From contig CM041104.1 in the NCBI GenBank assembly GCA_023079485.1, positions 3,969,676 to 4,033,675 on the forward strand: a stretch of 64,000 bases of DNA, written 5' to 3'. The position numbers and the translations under genes are program-made. Source of the stretch: Archilochus colubris. Taxonomy: Eukaryota > Chordata > Aves > Apodiformes > Trochilidae. Shown here piece after piece: positions 24,751 to 37,400 of the stretch. Under the pieces are notes generated by a model. The model had not been told where the DNA came from, did not search any database, and saw only the letters and a program-made list of their open reading frames with translations. Numbering within the stretch: the first letter of the stretch is position 1; each line of letters opens with the position of its first letter.

Positions 24751-25716
24751 CTAAGCTGCACTGTCTGTTCCCTCTGGTGAAGAATGTCTTATTCCCATGC
24801 TTTTGGATAAAATCCAGCACAAGCAAGCCATCTCTGCAGATGACAAATAATGATGATCATGAGAACGGTGCCATCACGTCTTCTTTGGTGTTTCTTCTGA
24901 TTTCTGCCATTATTTAGAGATACTTGCAGGGAATATCAGGGAATATCACACAGCCATATAAAGAATCATTAGATAAACATATTAAGAAGGAAAGTAACAC
25001 CAGTCCTCTGAAGAGCACAACAGCCTGGGCAGTCTGAGCTTACCTGCTCAGGAACCCACACTTTTTGTTTTGCTGCCCTCTGTTCATAAGATCTGTGCAG
25101 CTGCCCTGTGAACTTGGCCATTGCTGGGATTTTGTGGTGCAGTTCCCAGGACGTTGTCTTGCACTATTACAACTACTGCCTGCATTAATGCCATTAACCA
25201 CAGTGTTATATGTGTGGTTCCTAGGCACTGTGAAGGGACTGTCATGTCATGCACAGCGGGACACTCAGCTGCCTTCCTGGCTGCCATGGTACAGACATTT
25301 TCAGTCTCTTTCCTCTTAACTCACAAGTTTTCCTCACAACTTCCTCCTGGGTTATGTGCAGAATCACAAGACCTTCTGAATATTGTGTCAAAACAATTAA
25401 ATGAAGGGAAAAACAGTGGACACAAAACTGTTTACGTGTGTATAGAAACTTGCATCATTGCAGCTCGCTGAATTCTAAAACCACAAATGAGGAACAGGAA
25501 AAGAAAAGAAACTTGACATTGCACCTTTATATGGCCCACCACATGCAGATCACATGGTTACACCACCTTGGCAAGGACAGAAATACTTCTCTTCTGCTTT
25601 TCCATATTGTTGTCCTGAGGAGCTTGTTAATGCTCAGACATGTGCTTTCCCAATCTGACTTTGCTTTCCTGTTGTGGTGGGTGTGTTCCTGCACCTCTGG
25701 CTTAGGTAATAATAGT

Positions 25717-26205
25717 CATAGAATCATCAAATGGTTTGGGTTGGTAGGGACCTTTAAAGGTCACCCAGTCCAACACCCTGCAGTGAGCAGGGACATCTTC
25801 AACTAGATCAGCCTGCTCAGAGCCCTTTCTATCCTCTCTGGGCAACCTGTGCCAGTGTCTCACCACCTTCAGTCATAAAAAAAATATTTCTTTTATCTAG
25901 TCAGAATCTACCCTCTTCTAGTTTAAAACCATCACCCTTTGTCCTGTTGCAAATATCCCACTAAAAAGTCTGTCCCAATCTTTTCCATAGCCCACTGCTA
26001 GTGCTGGGTGGCCACTCTAAGGTCTCCCTGGAGCTTCCTCCAGGCTGAACAGCCACAGCTATATCAGCATGTCCTCCCAGGATAGATGCTCCAGCCCTCT
26101 GAGCATTTTTGTGGTGCTCCTCTGGACCCACTCAACAGCTCCATGGCTTTCCTGTGCTGGGGTCTCCAGAGCTTGACACAGGACTGCAGGGTGGGTACAT
26201 GAAGC
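25717..26205 (-). mobile_element. CR1 LINE, 3' end fragment
   Basis: Read on the minus strand this is the terminal part of an avian CR1 non-LTR retrotransposon. The plus strand begins CATAGAATCAT and continues with GGTTTGGGTTGGTAGGGACC, the complement of the usual CR1 tail. Further in are matches to familiar CR1 text for 'CTGGGCAACCTGTGCCAGTG', 'CTCCAGGCTGAACAGCC' and 'CTCCTCTGGACCCACTC'. The element is 5' truncated at about 26205, as most CR1 copies are, and shows many point differences and small gaps, so it is old. It encodes only a decayed end of ORF2 and cannot be active. Confidence 0.93.
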
Positions 26206-29200
26206 GACACCAACTTTTGGATGTCGAAATCCTTCTTCAGATCCTTCTCTCCAGATTTGCTATTCACTCACACCATTATAGCCACAATACCTCTAAGACT
26301 ACAAGGCTAAAGAAAGGCAGATGTTCTGAAAGCTTCTCTCTGTTTGCTGGCTAGATGAGTTCATCTGCTAAAAGATGTTCTCTCCCTGCATTTGACTTTC
26401 CCTGCAGCTGAAGGGTTGCAGGTTTGAGCAAGGCTCTGGGACATCTAGTGGCTGGTAGCATTCATAGTTCCAGGGCTCACCACAATTTTGCAATGCTTCC
26501 TGCAAGAAATCTGGCAGAAAACTGATTTAAAGCAAAAAGACACACTCTGTGTCAGTTCCTGAATATACAGATATGGATGATTTAATTCCTTGTTATATTT
26601 ATGTTTGCAAAATGTTTAGGTATGCCTTTATGATGGTTTTGTCATCCCTTTGCATATCAAACTCACCGAGCTTATGGAGCTGCTGTCTGCTATTTTACTT
26701 GCAACATTTCTTTACCACGGTTGCTTCTTTATTAAATGCTTTTTGTGTTCCAAGGCAGCTGGCATTAACATAGATAATTAGATAATGTCTTGGCAATCCA
26801 AGGGTAAACACATTAGCATGTTCCTGTGTACTGTCCTGGCCTTTGGCTGATCTGTGAGAATTCAATAAATGAATCAGGCCTGAAAGAAAGATGTTCTGCA
26901 GAAGCAGGCAGATCTTTAATATGAATAAGGAAGCCTCAGCTGGGAGTTTCAAGAAAGCCTCAGGCTGTTATGGGTCCCAGTCCTGCAGGATTCACCTTAG
27001 GCAAAAACCTAAAGGAGTAAAAAAAGAAGCAACACTACTAGAATGTTCTTCTGAGCTTGGACAGTCCCAGATCAGCTGTATCATCCTGGCCAGAGATTTG
27101 ATGGCTTTCTGAGAATGTAAATGAAAATTCAGCTAGTTCTTCTCTTCAGCCTTCATGCAGCCTATTCCTATTCCTTTCCATGCCTGATGACACCTTTATT
27201 AACCTAGGGGAGAGGAAGGAGTATATCTCAATCAAAGAGAATGCCATGGTACCAGGAGAAAAGATACAGTGCTGAAGTGGGCTATGTAACCCTGACATTT
27301 TTTTCTGATTTCATGTTTGTGTGTCCACTGCTTTGAAAAGGTGACCTAAGGCACAGCTGATGGCCTGGCAGAGAGGACCCACAGCAGACCCATCTGCTCT
27401 TACCCATGCCAAAGCCTTTGGGCAGTCTGTTTGTTGTGTCCTGCAGTGCATCCAGACTCACATCATAAAACTAACAGCGTGCCTGGGTGTCCTCTCTTCT
27501 CCAGAGTACATGCCCTGGTGGGTTATATATTTTTTTTCATCTATACAGAAAATAAGAGGATCAGTTTGCCCTGATTCTTGCCTAAGAATACTGCCATGAA
27601 AACTTGGGTGGCTCATGATCTGCCCCACTGATTTTTTTCTTGTCCTCCTTCTGGAAAGTGGGACTAACCCGTGCTGTTGGGATAACAGTGCTGATGACAC
27701 TAAAAGTAGTTTCATTAAAAGGCAGGTGTCAAAGATGACTTGTTTGGAGAGTTTCTTCTGGAGCCAAAGGGCACTTTCAGTTGTTTCTTAAAAAGCTCAA
27801 ATGACTGCAAAAAAGCTGACAGACAGAGAAAGCAAACCTCAGGCCCCCTCAAGTGCCCATCATTGCTTCCATCAAGAAGTTACCATGAGGAAAATGTTTG
27901 GTTGCAATGTCCTTCACTTGTGCCTGGGATAAAAATATGGCCTAGGCTTGGAAATCATCCCCTGGTTTCCAAATGCTTGTCATGAGGTAAGACTCAAAGC
28001 TAAAGTGAATCTTGGGCTTGGATTCATGTTTTGCCAGATCAGGATGTCAGACTGTTTGGCAGAGAGATAATGTCTTCTAGACATCACCCATAGACAGCAC
28101 TTGAGATTTCCCTGGAAGGCTTTACAGCTTTGTGAAAAAGTAGATCAAACCCAGTAACATATTGAATTTGTTTACTGAAGATTCAGGCAGATCAGTGTGA
28201 TGAAATGTCCTTAGTTTGCCCTTGGGAGAAATGGTACCTTCATTACAACAAAACAGCTTTTTCAGATGGAAATAGCAGGTGGCAGGAGTGAAAACAGACT
28301 TTCATTTCAGGGAAACAGACGGAACAATTCCAAGAAAAGTGGAATAGCAGAGCTAGGTTGGAATTGTTTGCAATTTTATTCTGCAAAAATATTCTACTTC
28401 TGCCATGATGGAAATGAGAGAAGGTGTTACCCCATACCCTCTGTGTTTATCAGTCCAATCAATGTACCTCAAACACAAGAATCTGCTCTAAGGACCAGAG
28501 TTTAAATATATATTAGGAATAACTCTAGCTCAGTCAGTCTGGGAAGGCTCTAGAAAGCCTGTCCCAGAGCTGCACACTGAACTTCTGGGGGGAAAAAGCA
28601 ATTAAGAACACTGAATATACAAAATAATCCTTAGTGCCAGTGTCAGACAAAACTGAACTTGCAGCTCTTGGTGCTGTGATTTACTAATCCTTTTATCAGG
28701 CCTGTGTCATCCTCCAAATTATTTTCCAGCTCTGACCACTGGTAAGCATTTCCTTGGAAGCTGTGGACTGTTAAACTATTAATGGTCTAGTGGCAGGCAC
28801 TTAAGAAAAAGACACCTTGAGCCACAAAGCAGAATAAGAACAGATATGCAGCTGGAGACGTGCTGCTTCAGAGCTGTCAGCCTGACTTGTCTGAGAGAAG
28901 TGATGGTTTTGAAAGTTATTTGCATGGGGAGGTGGAGGAATGGTCATTTCTTCTGCAACTGATTCATTGCATACCAGAATTTAAGATTTGGAGCAGAAAC
29001 TGAAGCAGGGAAATCGTTGTCCTATTTAGGAGCAGATAAAAACTCCACCCTATGCTTTAAATTCTTTTATGTAAGTCAGAGATTGCACAGGATGGAGGCT
29101 AAATATTTCATGCATTTATTCTAATGATAAGTAAACTTTTCAGAGCTCTGGGAAGCCTGTGTAGTTCTTAAAGCTTCAGATTTTTAGGTATTCAGATAGT

Positions 29201-32200
29201 TCCTATTTAAAAGGAGTAATGCAAACACCAAAACCCTGTGCTGGACTGTGAAATATGGTCTGAAATGGATACATATCACTGGGAGGGAAGCTGCCTTTCC
29301 CCAGGCACATTCAGAGAAAACATTGTGCCAGGCTCCCTTATTCTTTCTACCAAAGAAGCAGCTCCACCACTCAGTGTATAAGGCAGAGGTTTCTCCCATA
29401 GTTGCTATAAGGAGCCCAGACATGTCTAAGCTGATCTCATCAAACCCCAAAGGGACCCATCTTCCTGCCAAATGGAGCTTTCTTCTTTGGCTGCATCTCC
29501 TCATGAAGAAGTCCAGCTGACCTTACTGAAAGGTTATTAAAATTTGAGCAGACCTAGCACTGATTACAACATAGAGGTCTATTTCTTCCATAGCTACTTT
29601 TCTAGAAAAATCACACTTCCAAGACACCTGGAATCGCTGGTTGGGAGGGAGCTGGAGCTCTGTGAGCCTCAGGCAGCCAAGCCTTGGAACTGACACAGGC
29701 TTGGAAGTTCTGCACAGCAGACAAGTATTAAATACCAAAAGAAAAAGAATGAGAAATCAGGAAATGGAATGGGATTGGCATTTCCAAAAGATCAGAGTTT
29801 CCTATAAAATGACAACTTGCCATGCAATTTCAAAATAGAAAGATATTTGCCTTTCTTTAGGGCTTGTCAGAAACAGCTAATAAATAAAGATCAAGGCTTA
29901 GAAATTTACCACTCCAAACCTCTCATAATATGCTGCTTTGAGACTGGCACTAAAAAAAAAGGGCCAGCAAAAGTTTTCAGTAGTCACTCATTGCACTTCT
30001 TTGCCAGGCCTGTTTGTATGGAGTTTTGGAGCCACATTGAGCAACATGACTCATGGCTTTATCATTGTTGGTTATAGAATTTATATTAAGCTGAACTGGA
30101 ATAAAAATTCAGCCAAAACAATATTAACTGAAATTTATTTTTCATCTTGGAGATTAGAAATTATTTTAATAAACTGATGGGAATGCAGTGCTTGTCCTCT
30201 TTGTGTGACTTTTGGGATGAAACCTTTGTGTAGCAGTCCTGGAGCTGGGGACCAGATTGCTGCTGGGGAGCACAGGCAGGAGGACCTGGGTGCTGGGGAG
30301 GTTTCTCCTCTGAAATATAGTTCTCAAAAATCTTTCCTTATGTTTCAGCTTCTTTCTTTACCAAGGAAAATGAGATGTAGCTGGTTTTTGACTGGTCCTT
30401 CTGAATCCCTTCGTTTGGGAGCATCAATGTGCTGTTGTTGTCATCCTGTCATTCTGAGAAGTGTCACTTACTGGGCTGGTTTATCAATTTTGAGCAATTC
30501 CATTGAAGGCACCTTTGAACCAGTAATACTTTAGTTTAATATATTTCTATTATTCTCAATCAAGTGGCTGTACCATCAACAACTGGCAAAGAAGTTAACA
30601 ATATAATTCAGCATTTAGAGGACCTTCCTCTACTGGGACCTAGAGCAGACAAATTGCAAGATGAACATAGGTGGCATATAGAAAATCTATCCTTCTCTCT
30701 AGTTTATGGCTTGTTTACAAAGTTGCAGAACTTCTTCATTGGGAGCCTGGACAGGGTTTTTCATCTGCCATTTACTAACTTCATCTTTCTCTATAAAGTT
30801 CTCAGAGATGGGCATTTTTTATTTAAAACTGACTGCATTTCCAGAAAGGTGCCAGTAGATGGCAGGCATCAGTTTCAATAATAACATCTCGGGGAACAAA
30901 TAATTGGCCGGTTAAGAGTTTTTCCTACTTTTCAGTTTTAACATTAAATGAGTTTAGTGATAAGTAGGATGAGGAAGGGTGAAGGAAGAAGCCATCATGT
31001 GGGATAAAGTCAGTATTTGAAGTGCAGGGATTAGTGAAAAAGGCTCAGAGCTGTGTACCCCACTGGTTAAAAACAAACAAACCCAAAAGTCACCCAAAAT
31101 CCCAACCAGTAAATTCTACAGCAGTACTTTCAGTTACACAGAGTCATGAGGATGATGCCTCTTCTGGAGATGGGAGTGTGATAGGACTGCAAGGACATTG
31201 ACAGCTTTTTGTCACTGCCTTTTATACTCAGCTCCCCCAGGTGACCACTGGAAGCTGCAGCAAGAGCAGGGCCAGAGCCCTTCTGAGCGAGTCAGAATCT
31301 GAAAGAACCGGGGTTCTGGCTCTGCTGCCCAGAGCAATAGCTGTTTGGAAGGTGGAGTTCATCCTTCCCTCTTCCTTTTCTTCTCCTTGACTTGTTTTGG
31401 GAGGCCAAAGACTGTGTCCAGGTGTGTGGGTGTGCACATGGGTGTTTGCTGTCTGGGAATCAGGGTACAGACTGTAGCAAATGCCTTGAGATGTTGCAGG
31501 GATGGGAACCTGGTGGGGCTTAGAAGGGAGAGTGAAGTGAGAGATGCACTTGAAATAAAAAAACATAAATAAAGATTTTAAAAATAGTAAAAAATATTTT
31601 AAATTCTGCAAAACATGCCTTAGAGGGTGCTTTTCACCAAGGGGAATGCCCTTCTGCTGCCAAAGCCCAGGTGCCTGCTGCCATTTCAGAGCTGGGCAGT
31701 AGAACAGAGGTGAGTGCCACACATGGACACCCAGCTTGGAGACCGGTGTGTGGGTCCAGATGGGGTTAGTGCTGTGCAAGGCACTGATCCCAGCAGCTGC
31801 TGGGACAGGTAAATCCAGGCTGAGGCAGGATGAAACACCAGTGGCCACCAGGAGCTGTGGAACTGGTCAGGATACTGAGAAGGCTTTCTGTGGGCAGCCT
31901 GGCCCAGTGCAGGGGCTCAGAGCTGCATCAGAGCTGGTTGAGGTGTCGTGGAGGGCCCTGACTTGCTTGAAATCCTTTTGGTTTCTTGGAATTTGCAGCT
32001 CATGATGATTTAATTTTTTTTTTGCACTGCAAGAAAAGGCACTGTTGAGAGCACAGTGTGTTACAATGGTGAGGAATTGACTGGAGAAGCCTTCTGAAAC
32101 TGGAATCAGCAAATTGCTGCCATCTGATATTTCTCAGTGCTGACTGATCCTTAAATGCTCTTCTTGATTTGAGTTGCACTTTTTCCTCACTTCAATTTAT

Positions 32201-34179
32201 TGTTTATATTTTGGGGTTTATTTATATCACTTGTCTCCCTGTAATTCCAATTTTGTGGCCTCTGGAGAAAAAGGAGTTGAGAAAAGGGGAAAGGAGATAT
32301 TGAAAACTTGCAACACAGTCAAGTGGCAGAAAGTAGTTTATCACATTTCTCTCCTCCCTGTTCTTTTTCACTGCAAAAAGATGCAGACTTGCAAATGAGG
32401 GTAATTCCCTCTCCTTAGCCATCTGGGCAAATAAATAAATAATGATTTAAAAAGTTATTGAGGCAGGGTGAAGCTTCAAAGCATGGATAAAGTTCTAGAC
32501 TTGTTTTTGGAAAAAAAGGTCAAAGCCCTTTTAATGGAAAGTTTCCTCTCCAAGCTATGTTCCATACATGCCCACATTACACTCATAACCCTACCACTCA
32601 CTGGGCCTTTATAGCAAAACAACAGTGCCATTTTTGAGCCTTCCAACATTTCTTATGTCTTTTTAGTGCCTTTTATTTTTTTGTTTGTTTTCTTGGCTGA
32701 AATGTTGGTGTGACACCATCAAGGTGGGAAGTGTTGTGAAAGCTCCTGCTCTCAGCTGGTTGCTGTTAAAATCTTGGTGCTTAGATGATGCTGAGCAGGC
32801 AATGTGGAACTCTGAAGTGGAGCAACAGGTGGCTAATAGGAAATAAAACCAGCAAGTGGACCAAAATTAATGAGTATAAGGAGGAGCTAGACAGCTTCTT
32901 GTCTGAGCAGCAAGTATGGTTCAGTGGTTTGGATGCTCTTTTAACGTCTTTTAAGATTAAAAATCTCCACCACCACAGTGTAAACTTGCATTAGTTATTT
33001 ACAGTTGTATGCATGAAAGGGCTCTGTGTGTGAGTCAGGGTCTGGGAGGGCTTCTGCTGGACATCTGGATTTTGCAGTGGGTACCACAGCCTTGAGTAAG
33101 TGTCTAATCTTCCATCCAGTACAAAGGGACTGTTGATGCCAAAGGAGAAAGTTCATGATGTTCAGCTTGTTAGTGGGAAACCCACTTAAGAGAGCCAGAA
33201 AAAGGGAGTTGGAGATGGTAGTCCCAGTGGGAACTCAGCTCTGTGGGGTCCTGAGAAAACTCTCATGGAACTCATTTTCTAAAAGCCTCCTAAAAGGTGA
33301 TGTAGATATATGTGAATCTGTCCTAAAACTGGAAACCCAGAACTCCCATGCCAGTGGGATGCTGAAAGCTGCCTGATTCACCTGTGCAGTGAGCTCTTCT
33401 GAGGGATGGAGATAATCACCCCATTTCACCCCATGCCAGGAAGTGTGCAAAGAGTCATAAGGATGCTGAGTTCTCACCCTTAGCTCATGGCACCTCAGAG
33501 CCACAGTGCTGAAAACAGTCAAAATTGTGACCATAGGATAAGATAGAAAAATGGTCAATCCCTGCTCTGTCTGATGATGGCTTACTGTTTGATGTATTAA
33601 CTTCGGGGACTATGGTGGGGCTTCCAAGGCTGCTTCAGCTGAAGGTGGTGAAGCTCGCCATCTCCAGGAGAGAGTCAGTCAGTACAGACTCAAAGGTAAC
33701 AGGGCTCTCCTCAAGCCTGGGGAAGAAGTCTGGCTGCATCCCTCAAGCAGCACCCCAGGGAGAAGGCAGACCCAAGTGCTTGTGCAAGCACTGCTTGTGT
33801 GTTCAGTGTGAGAAAGACACTGAGCAAAAGCATCTCCCGGGGGCTTTGGGACATAAAGCAGCTGTGACCAAACAGTAACTACAAGCAGAGAGCCCAACAA
33901 GTGGGCAATGCTGCTTCACTGGTCCAGACTTGAGCTCCCAGGTGCTGAGGTTAATGGTGAAGGCTAGGGAGTCTGGGGTGCTGGCAGCAGGGACAGCCGG
34001 GCTCGGAGGCACTCAAGTAACAAATTGAACAGTGAATATCTTAAGATGACTCTGGTTTATTGTCCAGATCAGGTCAGCGGAAAAAATATTGGGAGACTGA
34101 ACAAAGAGACAGGCTGCTTTAACAGATAAATGGACTGATCATTTCGTATTGAGGAACAATCTCTAAAACATAGTTTACT

Positions 34180-34460
34180 GTGCAGCTGAGGGCTGCAGCA
34201 TTTGCTGATGCTGAGAGCTCCTGCTTTGACCCTCGGCACGCGTGGAATTAAACGGCGCGGTGCTTTTTGATGGTTAAACTCCCCCAAGAAGACACTCCAT
34301 TTGTTACCAGGGCTCTGATGAAGTAAAGTGTGGTTTATATGTACAAGGCCGGCCTTCAACTCATCTCAGAATGAATGGAGAGGTAAAATTGAATTTTACA
34401 CTCCCGCTGCTATGATTAATGTCGGGGCTGTGGGCTCCGGCAGGCGGCCGCAGGAGGGCA
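34180..34460. promoter_or_regulatory. isolated CpG cluster, candidate enhancer
   Basis: Twelve CpGs lie between 34234 and 34449, including ACGCGT, ACGGCGCGG, GGCCGGCC and GCGGCCGC, while flanking sequence has almost none. The spaces between them are AT-rich, with words such as TGGAATTAAAC, TTTTTGATGG, TGTGGTTTATA (RUNX-like) and TGATTAATG. CpG retention together with clustered AT-rich sites suggests unmethylated regulatory DNA. No coding frame or promoter-like GC box arrangement is evident. Confidence 0.35.
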
Positions 34461-37400
34461 ATGCAGCCTCTGCTTCTGCACAGGGATCCTAAAGAGAGGG
34501 AAGTCTGCACCAGTGAAGAGCTGTGGTAAGAATAAACCCGTGGTAGCAATAAATTCCCTGAGTATCCATCTTAGCACAGCCCTCTGATGTGAGGCTGCAC
34601 CTGATGGAGGGATAAACTTGTTAGATGAATCAAGGAGCCACATAGATTCAATCAGGGAGGAAAATGCTGGGCAGTGCTGGCCATGCAATGTTCCTCACTG
34701 AGGAATGGGAAAAGGGGTAAAGCTGCTTGAGGCAAGTGCTCTGTTTGGCAGGGATGTGCAGGGCTGAAGAGTTTCTGGTGCCCTTCAGCCCTGTTGCTCC
34801 ATCATCAGGATGGGGGTTTGATAACTCCTTATGGAGTTTTCCTCCTTGGCAGAGGGACGAGCTGCTCAGCATTCTCCTCATCTGATTCAGAAGCAAAGAA
34901 GAGGGTGAGAGCTGCTCATAATTTCATTTGGGACTGAGTGGCTTTAGCCAGAGTCAAGGTGGGAGCTATGAAGCATCCTTGCATTGAGGAGAGGTGCTCC
35001 CTGCAGCGCTTGTTCCACTCCCTGGAATTCTGGTTTTCCTACTGGGCAGGGGGTGTTTGTCTCCAATTCCTTTCTCACTAGAGGAACCAAGCTTCTGTGA
35101 AACCCTTCAGTGCTAAAAATCGTTCCCTGTCCCTTCTGCTCATTTGCTGTTCTGGAAGAAGTCTTGCTGCTTCATCTCCAGCATGCTCATCACCTCCTTC
35201 ACCTTACTGAGGGTGCAGCTGAGTGGTCTCCAGGTAAATCCTACCTTCTGGTTTGTCCCTGGGTGTGGGGGATGACCTGGCCCCACTCACTGCTCAGTGC
35301 ACCATCTCCCTTTGGTGGTGTTTAAATGCTCACAAATGTTCTGCAGCACTTGCTGTGAATTGATGGGGAGCAGGCCCTGAAATAAATAGTTGCAAGAATA
35401 AAACTGTAGCATCTTCGTTTCAATAGGATGACATTTGACTGCAAGTAGGTGGTGTGTTTGTTGAAAGTAGACATTGAAAGTAATATAAATCAAGAAAAAG
35501 TTGGAGTAAGTACTGCAGAGGACTATTCCTATATTATTTCAGGCAGTGATGTGATTTCCCCAGAATTCACCATACCCTTTGCCTAAAATTGAAGCAGTTT
35601 AAGTTGTGACTTACAGTAGAAGTAGAACAAGGTAAGCAATTGCCATCTCTACATCCCTCAGGGCTTCTGAGGGCTAAAGGAAAAGAGGGAAATGATATGG
35701 AAACCTATTAGATATGGTCTGCTGAAATCAGTGAACTCCCATCCATGTGGCTCTAATAGGAATGAAAATAGAACTGTGTAAATATTATTCTGTACATTTT
35801 TTTCTTGATAAATTTTAAATTTCATTTGTCAGGTGAAGAATCTTTTATTTCACCTTTTATTTTTGTTTTTTTCTGTTGAAATGCAAAATCAGAAATAGTG
35901 TTCTGGAATCTATGAAATTTTTTATGCCAGATGAGTTATTCTGGTTTGCTCTTACTTGATTTTCTATTTCCATACACCTGTAAGAAAATAGTTCTCAGCT
36001 AAAGCTGTGAAGAGTACTTTGCCCTTACCAACCACTGGGAGTCCCAGAGCCCACAGCTCTGGAAATGAGCACACTTGGAGGAGCAGCTGTTTCTGTATGT
36101 GGGGATATTTCTCAGACGCTGAGCGTGGAATGAGCTCTATCTCCTTGGGCAGCACCTTGTTACTTTTAAAACCAGCCACCTACTGCCACTGATGTGGCTG
36201 GGAAGGATTCTCTATCCTCCAGCTGTTCCAGAGCAAGGAGTAGTGTGATTTAGCACCCTGGGCCTTGAGGAGGGCTGTGCTTTGCAGGGTTCCCCAAAAC
36301 ACCTTTGGTGTTTAAGATGACATCATTTTAAAGAGAGATATTTGGAAGCCTTTGACATCACTGTGCTTTTTTCCATGTCACATTCAAGTCATTTTGTTTT
36401 GCTTTCTGGGATACTGGGATAGGAGGAAAAGTTTTACTGTAGGTGAGGATGGCAGACTTTGTACTTGTGAGTCTTTTTCCTCACCTAATCAGAAGGTCTG
36501 TGACTTGAGGGGGCAGAGTTTGCACAGGAAGTGTTTTGGTGTCAGGAAAAAACCATAAAGCAACCATTTTTTCTTTCTTATTGGTGTAAAGCCTGCAGCA
36601 CCCATTTCTCTGCTCTTCCCCCCCAGCTCAGTGTAAGCCCAGGGAAAAGATGTCTCCTCAATTTGTGATCCTTTTTGCTAGCAAAGGCACCTGTGTCAGG
36701 TATGACTGGGTTACAGCAAGCAGTATAAAACCCATCACTTCATTATAAATAGAGTTTTCTGTTGCTGTTGGTCACTTCTCTGCTATCAAGAAGTGCAGAC
36801 TGTGATAGGAGGATTTCTGGAGATTGCTGCTTGCTCCAGATCCAGGCTGGGAAAAAACACATGGTAATTGTGGAGGCCTGAGGGTCCCTGTTACCTGGCC
36901 ACATCCATCCTGGGCAGGGTGACATGGCTGTGGAAGAGGTGGCTATTGAGCATCTGCTTCAACTTAGCACCTCTCCTCCCCCTGTCCCAGCATGGGCAGT
37001 GGCTGACAAACAATAAACAGCTGAAGGATAACAATGAGTCAGGTGAAAAAAGGAAATTGTTTTTTTGACAATCTGCTCTTGGGGGAAGAGGGAGGGGGGA
37101 AAGACCCTGTAACAGTGAGGAGCCCAAGAGAAAGGGGATAAGTTAACATTAAATGGGCATGTGGTGACAGGGGGGGAAATGGTGGGACAGCTGGAAATGC
37201 AGTAGGAGTCTGGAGAAAATCGATACGAGATAAGCGTTCCAGGGGTTGTGCTGTTCATCAGGTGACAAAGTTAAAGGCAGCAAGACACTAAAAGTGAGAA
37301 AATATCACTGACCCCCTGTGGTATTGATCAAACAGCTGAGACACTCAAGGCCAAAGTCACTAATAAAGTGAGACATATCAGCAAGAAGCCTGTGAGAGCA

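Larger units (their letters stand above)
17401..25716. other. intergenic sequence
   Basis: No gene is supported. Contents include an AT-rich block at 19590-20030, poly-T tracts near 19533-19546 and 20689-20702, and a second AT-rich block at 21290-21500. A short (CCCTG)4 run lies near 24105-24124 and a (GT)7 run near 24334-24348, the latter within a CpG-elevated stretch at about 24040-24750. An 11-bp tandem word (GGGAATATCA) is repeated at about 24929-24949. Confidence 0.65.

Noticed and set aside
30564..30881. 105-codon plus-strand frame, hydrophilic at its start
   Set aside because: No family resemblance, no good splice sites at its edges, and no neighbouring exons.
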